Part shown: positions 24,721 through 33,900 of the stretch, in pieces
Layout: the number at the start of each line of letters is the position of its first letter
Numbering within the stretch: position 1 is the first letter of the stretch
DNA from: Ructibacterium sp965146665
GTDB taxonomy: Bacteria > Bacillota > Clostridia > Monoglobales > Monoglobaceae
NCBI GenBank assembly: GCA_965146665.1
Contig: CBCTHE010000005.1
Span: 1 to 64,000 of the forward strand
DNA: 64,000 nucleotides
Direction: 5' to 3'
The notes under the pieces: model-generated
The model's database searches: none
Seen by the model: only the letters and a program-made list of their open reading frames with translations
What the model was told of the DNA's origin: nothing
Made by a program: the position numbers and the translations under genes

Positions 24721-26058
24721 TTGGGACGAAAACTATATACTAAACGTGATATATCAAAAACCAAGACCGCATGGCTTGCCATACCGAACCTCATGGTATT
24801 AGAGAGTAGTGGTGACGATGCGTACTTAGAGGTGGTGCATCGCAGATACTTTGAAGGAGAGAAACTGCCCTGCCCTGCTTGCCAATCTATCAGGACACGC
24901 TGCTCTAAGATTGTGGATCGTAAACTCAAGGACTTAATATGGCTTGATGAGGATCACACGAAGTTCCAAATTATTGATCTGCTTCTTCACCAACGCTATC
25001 TGCGGTGCGACAATTGCGGAAAAAGTGTTTTTCCTGAGCCTGCAGAATTTGGAGAAAAGGGATGCAGGTTTACGAATCGATTAGCAGACGCCTTAGCTGA
25101 TGGTACTTTCCAATTCTCATACAAAAAGGTTTGTCAGCATTATGGGGTTCCGGCTTCAACAGCTTCAGTCGGTGAAATAATGCGGCGAAGGATACAATAT
25201 CGTGAGTGCTTGTTGCCGCCGGTCAGGACTCCGCACATTATTAGCATTGTTGAGGTAGCATTTTATGGCGAGGTCTACCCCGCTGTTTTGGGTATTTGGG
25301 ATGGCGAGGTTTATTGCCTGGATATTCTACAAGACTCATCAGAAACGACTTGTGGCGCCTTCCTGAAAACATTGGATGCCACTCAGGTTGAAACTGTATA
25401 TGTAGATCCCGTAGACAGCTTGTTTAATGCCGCCAATCAATACTTCCCGATGGCTTCGATTGTGGTGACGGATGAAGCCATTCAGCGGTATGCGATAAAT
25501 GCCATGCTTGATATCATTCATTCTGATGGAAAGCGATTTCCGGTAGTACACAAAGACAGACGCCTAACGGTGCTGAAAAAGGATCTGGACGACAAGTCGG
25601 TTATCCCCAGAATTAAAGAAGGCATGAAGTGCAGGCCGAGATTAAAACAGGCCTACGATCACCACCAGAGATTGTTGGAACTCATGGAAACGAAGTGGTC
25701 GATGGATGAGCTCCGGGGATGGGTAGAACAAATCCCCGAAGAGGTAGATGAGTTTTTAGCCGTTGGCGACGTTGTTGATGTCTTCAGTGAGCAAATAAGT
25801 CTTTTTTTAGCTTTAGAAGAGAAACCACCCAACAATTATCAATTTGCTGTACAGGGCATTTGTGATGCTATCAAAGATATGCCGCATTGTATTTTCGATG
25901 TGCTGCGCGGTCGCTGCATTTTCTCCGCATCTCACGATACTGTAGAGGAGAACGGAGAACTGCGGAGATACGGCATTAAAGCAAATAGGCTGATCGAAAA
26001 GAGCAACGAAATCTCGAAGAATATCAGGGAGGAGCGAGACTATGGATTCGAACGATAA
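24721..26058 (+). CDS. ISL3-transposase-like protein, likely domesticated
   Basis: A 445-residue protein. Residues 45-105 match the ISL3-type zinc domain (PCPACQ ... LRCDNCGKSVFPEP). An HTH-like segment follows (SYKKVCQHYGVPASTASVGEIM), then an RNase H-like core with LGIWDGEVYCLDIL and ASIVVTDEAIQRYAINAM. In ISL3 transposases the first catalytic Asp sits in an IDE-like block; here the aligned residues read SIVEVAF, so it seems lost, and the DRFHV block reads DEAIQ. There are no terminal repeats. The TTG start follows GGAGGGG, the gene has the operon promoter, and it overlaps hsdM by 17 nt. It therefore looks like a recruited part of the R-M operon, perhaps a regulator or DNA-binding partner. 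Confidence 0.6.
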   Translation: MGRKLYTKRDISKTKTAWLAIPNLMVLESSGDDAYLEVVHRRYFEGEKLPCPACQSIRTRCSKIVDRKLKDLIWLDEDHTKFQIIDLLLHQRYLRCDNCGKSVFPEPAEFGEKGCRFTNRLADALADGTFQFSYKKVCQHYGVPASTASVGEIMRRRIQYRECLLPPVRTPHIISIVEVAFYGEVYPAVLGIWDGEVYCLDILQDSSETTCGAFLKTLDATQVETVYVDPVDSLFNAANQYFPMASIVVTDEAIQRYAINAMLDIIHSDGKRFPVVHKDRRLTVLKKDLDDKSVIPRIKEGMKCRPRLKQAYDHHQRLLELMETKWSMDELRGWVEQIPEEVDEFLAVGDVVDVFSEQISLFLALEEKPPNNYQFAVQGICDAIKDMPHCIFDVLRGRCIFSASHDTVEENGELRRYGIKANRLIEKSNEISKNIREERDYGFER

Positions 26059-27835
26059 GATCAAAGTCGTAGGAGTAAACATTCAAGAAAAAGCAAACTT
26101 AATATGGAATGTGGCAAATAGCCTCTTCGGTGCCTATAAACCCCATGAATACGGATTGGTCATCCTGCCGATGGTTGTAATCAAACGATTCCATGATTGC
26201 TTGCTTCCCACCAGAGAAAAAGTGCTGGCCACCTATGAAAAGGTGAAGCAGCTGGCTGTCAAAGACGGCTTTCTGCGTACTGCTTCCGGCTACCGGTTTT
26301 ATAACACTAGTCAGTACACCTTTGAGCGCTTAAAGGCAGACCCAGAAAATATCAAGGCAAACTTTGAAGCGTATATCAATGGCTTTTCTGACAATGTCAT
26401 CGATATTTTGGCTAACATGGGCTTCTTTACACAGATTGAGCGTATGGCGGATGCGGGAGTTTTATATCAGGTTATCAGCGATTTCACTGCGGATAACGCA
26501 GATATGAATCCTGAAAAAATTTCTGCAATTGATATGGGCTATGTGTTTGAAAATCTTGTTCAGCGTTTTTCTGAGAGCTACGATGAAGAAGCCGGTGCGC
26601 ACTTCACAAGTCGGGACATTATTTACTTGATGTGCGACTTGCTCACCATGAATGCGGATTTTTCCGGCGAAGATGCTCCTGCAAAGACTGTCTATGACAT
26701 GGCCATGGGCACCAGCCAGATGCTCACCTGTATGGAAGAGCGTGTCCATGCTCTTGACAAAGAGGCAGAGATCATCTGCTATGGTCAGGAAATCAACCCG
26801 TTTACTTTTGGCATTGCCAAGGCAGATATGCTGATCCGTGGTGGTGACCCTGAAAACATGCAGTTCGGCGACACCTTGAATGCGGATAAATTCAAGGGCT
26901 ATACCTTCGACTATATCATCTCGAATCCTCCGTTCGGTATCGATTGGAAGCGTGAAGCCGCCGATGTGGAGAAGGAACACAAACTTGGCGATGCTGGTCG
27001 ATTTGGGGTTGGTTTGCCTCAAAAATCCGATGGACAGATGCTGTTCTTGCTGAATGGCATTGCAAAATTGAAGGACACCGGTAGAATGGCTATTGTCCAA
27101 AATGGTTCCTCTCTCTTTACGGGCGATGCAGGAAGCGGCCCCAGCGAAATCCGCCGGTATATCATTGAAAATGACTGGCTGGATGCCATTGTTCAGCTTC
27201 CGAATGACAGCTTTTATAACACCGGGATTGCAACCTATGTCTGGATAGTATCCAAAAACAAACCCGAAACACATAGAGAACGCATTTTGCTGATTGATGC
27301 CAGCAAGTGCTGTGAGGCCCGTAGGCGTCCTATCGGTAATAAGCGTGTAGATATCACGGAATCTTGCCGCAATTTGATCACACAGGCATATAGCGAATAT
27401 AGAAGTGCAATTTTTACAAAGACCTTAGAAGATAAAAAAACATTGCTGACTTGCAAAAGCAAAGTACTTGATGCCATATCGCTTGGCTACAATAAAATTA
27501 CAGTGGAAAGTCCTGCTTTGGATGATGACGGCAACCCGATTTGGAAAAAAGGAAAGCCAGTAGCCGATACCTCCAAGCGTGACACTGAAAGTGTTCCACT
27601 TGATGAAGATGTGGATGCTTATTTTGCACGGGAAGTTCTCCCTTATCGTCCGGGTGCTTGGATTGACAAAAGCAAGACCAAGGCTGGGTATGAGATCCCA
27701 TTCACTCGTACCTTTTATGAATACGAAGAACTTGAACCAGCAGCTGATATTGCAGAACGCATTGCGGCCCGTGAAAAGGTGCTGATGAAAAAATTGCAGG
27801 CATTGTTCGGAAAGGGTGGTGGACAAAATGAGTGA
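26042..27835 (+). CDS. hsdM: Type I restriction-modification methyltransferase subunit
   Basis: A 597-residue HsdM. The N-terminal helical domain (residues 15-165) is followed by an N6-adenine methylase domain with motif IV SNPPFGIDW intact near residue 300. Motif I, which binds SAM, is unusual: YDMAMGTSQML where the family normally has DPxxGTGG. It forms the modification enzyme with HsdS and the full R-M complex with HsdR. ATG follows GGGAGGAG inside the end of the ISL3-like gene. The stop overlaps hsdS by 8 nt. The subunit is certain; whether it methylates normally is open because of motif I. Confidence 0.92.
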   Translation: MDSNDKIKVVGVNIQEKANLIWNVANSLFGAYKPHEYGLVILPMVVIKRFHDCLLPTREKVLATYEKVKQLAVKDGFLRTASGYRFYNTSQYTFERLKADPENIKANFEAYINGFSDNVIDILANMGFFTQIERMADAGVLYQVISDFTADNADMNPEKISAIDMGYVFENLVQRFSESYDEEAGAHFTSRDIIYLMCDLLTMNADFSGEDAPAKTVYDMAMGTSQMLTCMEERVHALDKEAEIICYGQEINPFTFGIAKADMLIRGGDPENMQFGDTLNADKFKGYTFDYIISNPPFGIDWKREAADVEKEHKLGDAGRFGVGLPQKSDGQMLFLLNGIAKLKDTGRMAIVQNGSSLFTGDAGSGPSEIRRYIIENDWLDAIVQLPNDSFYNTGIATYVWIVSKNKPETHRERILLIDASKCCEARRRPIGNKRVDITESCRNLITQAYSEYRSAIFTKTLEDKKTLLTCKSKVLDAISLGYNKITVESPALDDDGNPIWKKGKPVADTSKRDTESVPLDEDVDAYFAREVLPYRPGAWIDKSKTKAGYEIPFTRTFYEYEELEPAADIAERIAAREKVLMKKLQALFGKGGGQNE

Positions 27836-29156
27836 GATTACTACCTATGAAAAAACAAAAAATAGCGGCATCGAATGGATAGGCAGTGTTCCCTTGCACT
27901 GGCGTGTCCACACCTTGTATCAACTTGTAACCCAGGTCAAGGAAAAAAACAGCAATCTTCAGGAAAAGAATCTGCTGTCTTTGAGTTACGGCAAAATCAA
28001 ACGCAAAGATATTGATTCGCCGGATGGACTTCTTCCTGCGTCTTTTGACGGTTATAACATTATCGAAGATGGGGATATAGTCCTTCGTTTAACAGATTTA
28101 CAGAACGACCATACAAGCCTTCGGGTAGGTTTGACCACAGAACGTGGTATTATTACCTCCGCTTATACAACCTTACGCCCAATCGACACAAGCAATTCAA
28201 AATACTTGTACTACCTACTCCATGCCTTTGACCTGAAAAAAGGATTTTATGGCATGGGTTCCGGTGTACGGCAGGGTTTAAATTATGCAGAAGTGAAAGA
28301 GCTTCGTGTCGTGCTGCCGAGTCAAGATGAACAAAATGCTATTGTTCGATTTCTTGATAATCAATGCGGACAAATCGATTCAATTATTGAGGAATCGAAA
28401 TCCAGTATTGCAGAATATAAAAAATGGAAAAAGTCGCTGATTTCTATATCAGTTACGCAAGGGATAAGATCTAACCCAACGTTGAAAGATAGTGGTAGTT
28501 CTGAATTAGGGCTCATTCCAAAACATTATAACATCGTTTCAGTTCGCTGGCTTCTTTCTGTGTTGACAGATTACACAGCAAATGGGTCGTTTGGTGACTT
28601 GGCAAAAAATGTTGTTTATAGGGAGCAACCCGATTATGCACGGCTTGTTAGATTAACTGACTTAAGAGTAGATTTCTCGAATGATGGAGTGTTTGTTGAT
28701 GAAAAAGCATACAACTACCTATCTAAATCCTCTCTGTATGGCGGTGAAATTCTTGTCGCTAATGTTGGCGCATATGCAGGTTTAGCTGTTGAAATGCCTT
28801 ATGTCGATTTTAATGCAACGCTTGGTCCAAATATGTTTTTAGTTAAAACTAATGCAGACTTATGGAATCAACACTTTGCTTATTATTCTTTGATTGGAAA
28901 TTATTGTAGCCAGCAATTGATTTTAAGAGCAAATAACACGACTGCACAGCCAAAACTAAACAAAGATAATTTCAAAAGTATAGTGACAGTTCTTCCGCCT
29001 ATTCAAGAACAAAGAGAAATTGCAGAATATTTGGATTCGCAATGCGAATATATCGATTTAATTATTCAAGAAAAAGAACAGTTACTGCTGGAATTAGAAA
29101 AATATAAAAGATCACTAATATTTGAAACTGTTACAGGAAAAAGAAAGGTGGTGTGA
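27828..29156 (+). CDS. hsdS: Type I restriction specificity subunit
   Basis: A 442-residue HsdS with two target recognition domains. Each half starts with a similar block (SGIEWIGSVPLHWRV and SELGLIPKHYNIVSV) and ends in the conserved helix (AIVRFLDNQCGQIDSII and EIAEYLDSQCEYIDLII). The two TRDs should read a split DNA target; the sites cannot be deduced. The ATG at 27828 is preferred over an in-frame GTG four codons earlier. It overlaps hsdM and is joined to hsdR. The TRD of the second half appears more AT-rich, as is common where these domains are exchanged. Confidence 0.92.
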   Translation: MSEITTYEKTKNSGIEWIGSVPLHWRVHTLYQLVTQVKEKNSNLQEKNLLSLSYGKIKRKDIDSPDGLLPASFDGYNIIEDGDIVLRLTDLQNDHTSLRVGLTTERGIITSAYTTLRPIDTSNSKYLYYLLHAFDLKKGFYGMGSGVRQGLNYAEVKELRVVLPSQDEQNAIVRFLDNQCGQIDSIIEESKSSIAEYKKWKKSLISISVTQGIRSNPTLKDSGSSELGLIPKHYNIVSVRWLLSVLTDYTANGSFGDLAKNVVYREQPDYARLVRLTDLRVDFSNDGVFVDEKAYNYLSKSSLYGGEILVANVGAYAGLAVEMPYVDFNATLGPNMFLVKTNADLWNQHFAYYSLIGNYCSQQLILRANNTTAQPKLNKDNFKSIVTVLPPIQEQREIAEYLDSQCEYIDLIIQEKEQLLLELEKYKRSLIFETVTGKRKVV

Positions 29157-29158
29157 CC

Positions 29159-32100
29159 ATGAACGAAACAGAAAAACGCTTTGAGGAATTCATAGAGACC
29201 TACCTTGTTTCTGAGAATGGTGGATGGACAAAGGCAACGGATGCCGGTTATTGTAGCGATGAAAGCAAAGATATGTTTCTGGACATCGTCACTCTCACCG
29301 ATTTCGTAAAAAGTACCCAGCCCATGGCATGGAAACGCTTTGAGCGGATGTGTACGATCAACCCTGTTCGGCAGTTTTATAAGGCATTTGAAAATGCCGT
29401 CACGCAGGATGGTCTGATTTCTGTCCTGCGTCACGGCTTTAAGCATCGTGGCATCAATTTTCGTGTGTGCTATTTTAAGCCTGAGTCTGAGTTGAACGAG
29501 GTGTCTATCACTAATTACCAAAAGAATGTCTGCCAGTGTATCCGCCAGTGGCACTACTCCAAGCGGAATACAAATACAGTTGACATGATGCTAGCAGTCA
29601 ACGGTATTCCCGTTGTGGCGATTGAACTGAAGAATCAGCTTACCGGGCAGTCGGTGGATGACGCTATGCGTCAGTGGCAGTATGACCGTAATCCGAACGA
29701 GCCTGCATTCGGCTTCAACAAGCGCATCCTTGCATACTTTGCTTGTGACCTCTACAACGTGTACATGACCACTCAACTGAAAGGTCCGGAAACTACTTTC
29801 CTGCCTTTTAACCAAGGTAGTGCCGGCGCAGGTAAAGATGGCGGAGCGGGCAATCCGAAAAACGAGGATGGCGGCTATGTTACTGCCTATTTCTGGGAAA
29901 AAGTTCTCCAGAAGGACAGCTTGTTGGATATTCTGCAAAAGTTCATTAACTACGAAAGAACAGAAAAAAAGGAAACTTTACCGGACGGCTCCACAAAGAA
30001 AACCGTCAGTAGCAAAATCATCTTTCCACGTTATCACCAGTTGGATGTCGTGCGTCAACTGGTCAATCATGTTAGAACTAATGGCGCTGGACATAACTAT
30101 CTCATCCAACACAGTGCCGGTTCCGGCAAGTCTAATTCTATCGCTTGGACGGCTTACCGTATGGCCAGTCTCCACAACGAGAACAACGATGCAATCTTCA
30201 ACAGCGTCATTATTATTACAGACCGCCGTATTCTTGATCAACAGCTTCAGGTGACTGTCTCTAGTTTTGACCATACGCTGGGTAGTGTCGTTACAATTGA
30301 TGAGAAAAAGAACTCTGGTGCTCTGCGTGACGCTATCAACGATGGAAAACGGATCATTGTTACTACATTGCAGAAGTTCCCGGTGATCTACAACGAAATA
30401 GAGTCTGCTGTCGGTAAGCGTTATGCTATAATCGTAGATGAAGCACACAGTAGCCAGACCGGACAGAACGCATTAAAACTCAAGGCTGCTCTTGCCGATG
30501 TGAGCGATGCTCTTGCAGAATATGCCGAACTGGAAGAAAAGGCTATTGAGGAAGTCGAGGCAAACGATATTCTTGTGCAGGAAATGCTCAGCCAAGGTAA
30601 ACACAGCAATATGAGCTTCTTTGCATTCACCGCCACTCCCAAGGGAAAAACTCTGGAGATTTTTGGAGAACCTCAACCGGATGGTTCGTTCCATCCTTTC
30701 CACATCTACTCAATGCGTCAGGCGATTGAAGAAGGGTTTATTCTTGATGTTTTGGCAAACTATACAACATACAAAATGTGCTACCAGATTGCCAAGAATG
30801 TGCAGGACAACCCAGAAGTACCGACCTCCAAGGCGGTTAGAACTATCCGCCGATATGAGGAACTTCATCCGCATAATCTTCAGCAAAAAGCGGCTATTAT
30901 CGTAGAGACTTTCCGTGATGTCACAAAGAGGAAAATCGGTGGGCGTGGAAAAATGATGGCGGTCACTGCATCCAGGTTGGCAGCAGTACGCTATTATCAT
31001 GAAATCAAACGATATCTCGAAAGCAATAATTATGATGATGTAGAAATCATGATCGCATTTAGCGGAAGTCTGAAAGATCCAGATGCTCCAACAGGTGTAG
31101 AGTACACCGAGAGCGGCATGAATGTGGATCGCAATGGTAATCGGGTAAAGGAAAGCCAGACAAAAGCGGTGTTTCACGAGGAAGGAAACATTCTTATTGT
31201 TGCTGAAAAATATCAGACGGGCTTTGATGAGCCGCTTCTCCACACGATGATTGTTGACAAAGAACTTCGTGATGTTAAGGCCGTTCAGACTTTGAGCCGT
31301 GTTAACCGCATTTATCCCGGTAAAGAGGATACCTATATTCTTGACTTTGTGAATCCAATTGAACGTATCCGTGAAGCCTTCCAACAGTTTTATCAGGAGA
31401 CTAGCTTGGATGAAGAAATTAACTTTGATTTGATTTACACAACGCAAAAAGCACTGCGAGGATTTGGTGTCTATACAAATGAAGATATTGAAGAAGTTTC
31501 CGGAATTTATTTTGATCCAGATGTACGTAAAGCAAATTTGACCCAGGGGAAAATATCCAATGCACTAAAACCCGTAGCGGACAAGTACAATGAACTTAAT
31601 CAGGAACAGCGTTATCAGTTCCGGAGAGAAGTTCGTGCACTTGTGAAGTGGTATAATTACATTTCGCAGATTACTCGTATGTTCGATAGAGACCTGCATA
31701 AGGAGTATGTTTTCTGCTCCTACTTGGCAAAACTATTGCCCTCTGATCCTGTGCAACCATTTGATCTTGATAACAGGGTCAAACTGGAATACTATCGTCT
31801 GGAAAAGACATACGAGGGCGCAATTGAACTTGAGGGTAAACCTGGTTCTTGGAAACCAACTCAGCCAAAGCGAGCTGGAGGTCAGAAAGATCGAACCAGT
31901 CCGTTGGATGAAATCATTCAGCGCATCAATGAAGAATTCTATGGTGAATTTACAGATGCAGACCGTGTAATGGTTGATACTCTGTATCAAAAAATGCGCA
32001 AGGATGCTAAAACCAAAAAAGCGGCTAAGACGGATGATCGTCAAGTTTATGAACGTAGTATTTTCCCGAGCATTTTTGATACAACGGCTCAAGAGGCTTA

Positions 32101-32212
32101 TATGGAGAACACAGAAGCCTATGAACAACTGTTTCTGGATGCAGATAAATATCAAGCTGTAATGAAAGCTTTGGCGGATCGTCTGTATAAAGAACTGCAT
32201 GATGGCAACTAA
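29159..32212 (+). CDS. hsdR: Type I restriction endonuclease/translocase subunit
   Basis: A 1017-residue HsdR. The N-terminal PD-(D/E)xK nuclease has MLAVNGIPVVAIELKNQL with Asp just before and the E-x-K site. Two RecA-like motor domains follow: Walker A HSAGSGKSNSIAW, DEAHSSQTG and FFAFTATPKGKT, then QTGFDEPLLHTM and QTLSRVNR. A helical C-terminus binds the methylase. All motor and nuclease motifs look intact. It translocates DNA and cuts away from the unmethylated target. ATG lies 2 nt after the hsdS stop with AGGTGGTG upstream. A strong terminator follows. Confidence 0.94.
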   Translation: MNETEKRFEEFIETYLVSENGGWTKATDAGYCSDESKDMFLDIVTLTDFVKSTQPMAWKRFERMCTINPVRQFYKAFENAVTQDGLISVLRHGFKHRGINFRVCYFKPESELNEVSITNYQKNVCQCIRQWHYSKRNTNTVDMMLAVNGIPVVAIELKNQLTGQSVDDAMRQWQYDRNPNEPAFGFNKRILAYFACDLYNVYMTTQLKGPETTFLPFNQGSAGAGKDGGAGNPKNEDGGYVTAYFWEKVLQKDSLLDILQKFINYERTEKKETLPDGSTKKTVSSKIIFPRYHQLDVVRQLVNHVRTNGAGHNYLIQHSAGSGKSNSIAWTAYRMASLHNENNDAIFNSVIIITDRRILDQQLQVTVSSFDHTLGSVVTIDEKKNSGALRDAINDGKRIIVTTLQKFPVIYNEIESAVGKRYAIIVDEAHSSQTGQNALKLKAALADVSDALAEYAELEEKAIEEVEANDILVQEMLSQGKHSNMSFFAFTATPKGKTLEIFGEPQPDGSFHPFHIYSMRQAIEEGFILDVLANYTTYKMCYQIAKNVQDNPEVPTSKAVRTIRRYEELHPHNLQQKAAIIVETFRDVTKRKIGGRGKMMAVTASRLAAVRYYHEIKRYLESNNYDDVEIMIAFSGSLKDPDAPTGVEYTESGMNVDRNGNRVKESQTKAVFHEEGNILIVAEKYQTGFDEPLLHTMIVDKELRDVKAVQTLSRVNRIYPGKEDTYILDFVNPIERIREAFQQFYQETSLDEEINFDLIYTTQKALRGFGVYTNEDIEEVSGIYFDPDVRKANLTQGKISNALKPVADKYNELNQEQRYQFRREVRALVKWYNYISQITRMFDRDLHKEYVFCSYLAKLLPSDPVQPFDLDNRVKLEYYRLEKTYEGAIELEGKPGSWKPTQPKRAGGQKDRTSPLDEIIQRINEEFYGEFTDADRVMVDTLYQKMRKDAKTKKAAKTDDRQVYERSIFPSIFDTTAQEAYMENTEAYEQLFLDADKYQAVMKALADRLYKELHDGN

Positions 32213-32240
32213 TGTAATTCGGAATTATAAAAATGTAACA

Positions 32241-32272
32241 ACAGGCACGAGAGGTTGACTCCCGTGCCTGTT
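32241..32272 (+). terminator. Terminator of the R-M operon
   Basis: ACAGGCACG and CGTGCCTGT pair with GAG/CTC inside, 28 nt after the hsdR stop. Only a short T tract follows, but the stem is strong. Confidence 0.7.
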
Positions 32273-32273
32273 A

Positions 32274-32420
32274 TCATTTTATGTATTTGATTATGAGTTC
32301 ATCAATTCCGTCAGTGTATTTACATTGAGATATCAGCTTATTGCGATACTCAAGCAAGCATTGAAGGATGAGGCGGTATTCTTCATCGATCAGGCGAAGA
32401 TAGTATTTCCGCTTTCTCAT
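32274..32420 (-). CDS. 48-residue companion of TnpV
   Basis: A 48-residue basic helical protein (MRKRKYYLRLIDEEYRL, then LLEYRNKLISQ and DGIDELIIKYIK). Its ATG overlaps the tnpV stop, so the two are translated together. Similar short proteins accompany TnpV in clostridial transposons, to my knowledge. Its function is unknown. Confidence 0.6.
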   Translation of the reverse strand: MRKRKYYLRLIDEEYRLILQCLLEYRNKLISQCKYTDGIDELIIKYIK

Positions 32421-32791
32421 ACGAATACCACGTCCGAATAGACAGTTTCAATTACACGCTCTCGAATATTGTTAATCCTCTGCACCCACCCCATTTGATC
32501 AGTTGCCTTGAGTTGTTCTGTCACGCCCTCCTTTTCTGCATATTCCTTTAGTAACTGAAGAAAAAGCTCCTGAGATTGCTCTTCGACATCTGCGAGGTGG
32601 GAATGTAGCTTGCTGGAAGTGAGCAGATTATAATACAAGACTTTTCGGTGGTGCTTTAGGTAGTTCAGCCTACGCTGTCCCCATACGCCGATGGGGCGTT
32701 CTTCTTCAGTGGGTAATGTAAGATTGGGCAGGCAATAATCGCCCTGTCGTGTATATTCTCCGCCCATTTGTTCAAATATTGTTTTTTCCAT
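32417..32791 (-). CDS. TnpV family protein (element A)
   Basis: A 124-residue protein of the TnpV family known from Tn4451-like mobile elements: YTRQGDYCLPNLTLP at the start, GVWGQRRLNYLKHHRKVLY in the middle and ERVIETVYSDVVFV at the end. It is a small helical protein without known activity. ATG lies 9 nt after AAAGGAGG, and that ribosome site is locked in a 12-bp hairpin (32798-32836). A paralogue at 45684-46016 occupies the same place in element B. Confidence 0.8.
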   Translation of the reverse strand: MEKTIFEQMGGEYTRQGDYCLPNLTLPTEEERPIGVWGQRRLNYLKHHRKVLYYNLLTSSKLHSHLADVEEQSQELFLQLLKEYAEKEGVTEQLKATDQMGWVQRINNIRERVIETVYSDVVFV

Positions 32792-32797
32792 AGTACA

Positions 32798-32836
32798 AAA
32801 CCTCCTTTGATACTGTCATTGTACCAAAGGAGGTTT
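32798..32836 (-). promoter_or_regulatory. Hairpin masking the tnpV ribosome site
   Basis: On the mRNA strand AAACCTCCTTTG and CAAAGGAGGTTT form a perfect 12-bp stem with a 15-nt loop. The second arm contains the AAAGGAGG that serves the tnpV ATG 9 nt later. Such a stem would silence translation, especially of transcripts that read in from outside. Confidence 0.75.
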
Positions 32837-32886
32837 CTGTTTGCGAATGTGCGATTTTGGTTATCGCACGTTGTATGTTGAAAAAA

Positions 32887-32924
32887 TTAGTCAACTACAG
32901 TTTAGTCAATCGTAATTGACTAAA
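32887..32924. promoter_or_regulatory. Palindromic operator-like site
   Basis: TTTAGTCAAT (32901-32910) and ATTGACTAAA (32915-32924) are perfect inverted repeats with a 4-nt centre, and TTAGTCAA recurs at 32887-32894. It lies between the DUF6809 gene and tnpV. A nearby hairpin (GTGCGAT/ATCGCAC) at about 32848-32868 may end the upstream transcript. A regulator site is likely but unproven. Confidence 0.5.
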
Positions 32925-32943
32925 CTACGCTTCAGCAGACCTT

Positions 32944-33243
32944 TCATTCTTTCAGAAAACTTTCAAACGGTGCGTCGTTACTGCAAAAGGTATCGAAGAT
33001 CATTTTAGCGCCGAGGCGGAAGCCGACGACAAAAGAATCAAGACCGGCATCGCCCATCAGCTCGCCGTAAGCATTGCAGAAATCGAGGAACAAGCCTTTA
33101 TCTTCACCCTGTAAGCGCTCGGTCAGCTTTTTCTCCAGTTCATTTATGCTGTCGGACACTTTTATGATATGGCTGTCTTTTCTGTAGCCTCTCGCCTGTG
33201 GATCAAGGTTTCCGAAATACAGTTCTTCCAAGAAACTTGCCAT
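32944..33243 (-). CDS. DUF6809-like small protein
   Basis: A 99-residue acidic helical protein (MASFLEELYFGNLDPQARG, then LTERLQGEDKGLFLDFCNAY and VVGFRLGAKMIFDTF). I associate this pattern with DUF6809, common beside mobile-element HTH genes in Clostridia. ATG at 33243 overlaps the stop of the HTH gene by one base. Its function is unknown. Confidence 0.6.
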   Translation of the reverse strand: MASFLEELYFGNLDPQARGYRKDSHIIKVSDSINELEKKLTERLQGEDKGLFLDFCNAYGELMGDAGLDSFVVGFRLGAKMIFDTFCSNDAPFESFLKE

Positions 33244-33833
33244 TATCTTGCACCTCCCTGTTCCGGCTTCTGCCTTCGCCAAGAGGGGAAGCGTTTCAGC
33301 GTCTTAATATGCCAGTCAGATTTTCGTGTGATAGAACGGCAATAGGGCGAACAAAGAAATTCTATGAGATATATCTTGGGAATATGGTTGATACTATGGC
33401 GTTTAAATGCTTTCAGGTGTCCGCTTCCACACCAGTTGTTGATGGACGTTTTACAGTAACCTGTAATTTTACAAACTTCAAATACAGTCAGAACATCTTT
33501 ATATTGAGAAAGCAGATCGGTATAATACTCGTGCATATCTTCCAAGGCTTCCGGCGGAAGATTGATTTCCATTTTGATCTCATAGTAGCCCTTATACCAC
33601 CCCTTCGGTGCGGCATAAGCCTCCGGGAAGATTTTGCGATCCTCTAAATAGGAAATCACATCTTCCTTTTTGATTTTATAGCAGCGAGTCTGTTTACCAG
33701 TATAGTAACAGGGTATCTTTCCGCTTTGTAAAAGATAACGGGCTGTGGACTTGCTGATATGGCAAATTCGATAAAGTTGATCCTTCGTGATAATATCGGG
33801 AATCTCCTCCCAGTTGATAACTGAGCTACTCAT
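33243..33833 (-). CDS. Double helix-turn-helix protein at right end of element A
   Basis: A 196-residue protein with two excisionase-like DNA-binding blocks: residues 13-65 (ITKDQLYRICHISKSTARYLLQ) and residues 110-165 (LTVFEVCKITGYCKTSINNWC). It lies next to the right-end arm repeats, facing inwards. A related protein with the same two-block plan holds the same place in element B (46009-46521), so it is part of the element core, perhaps a second directionality factor or a repressor. ATG follows GAAAGGTGTATTGC. Confidence 0.65.
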   Translation of the reverse strand: MSSSVINWEEIPDIITKDQLYRICHISKSTARYLLQSGKIPCYYTGKQTRCYKIKKEDVISYLEDRKIFPEAYAAPKGWYKGYYEIKMEINLPPEALEDMHEYYTDLLSQYKDVLTVFEVCKITGYCKTSINNWCGSGHLKAFKRHSINHIPKIYLIEFLCSPYCRSITRKSDWHIKTLKRFPSWRRQKPEQGGAR

Positions 33834-33900
33834 AGCAATACACCTTTCAAAATCAGATTTGCCGGTGTGACTGTCCGTGTATTGCCTTGTTGTGTGTTGG

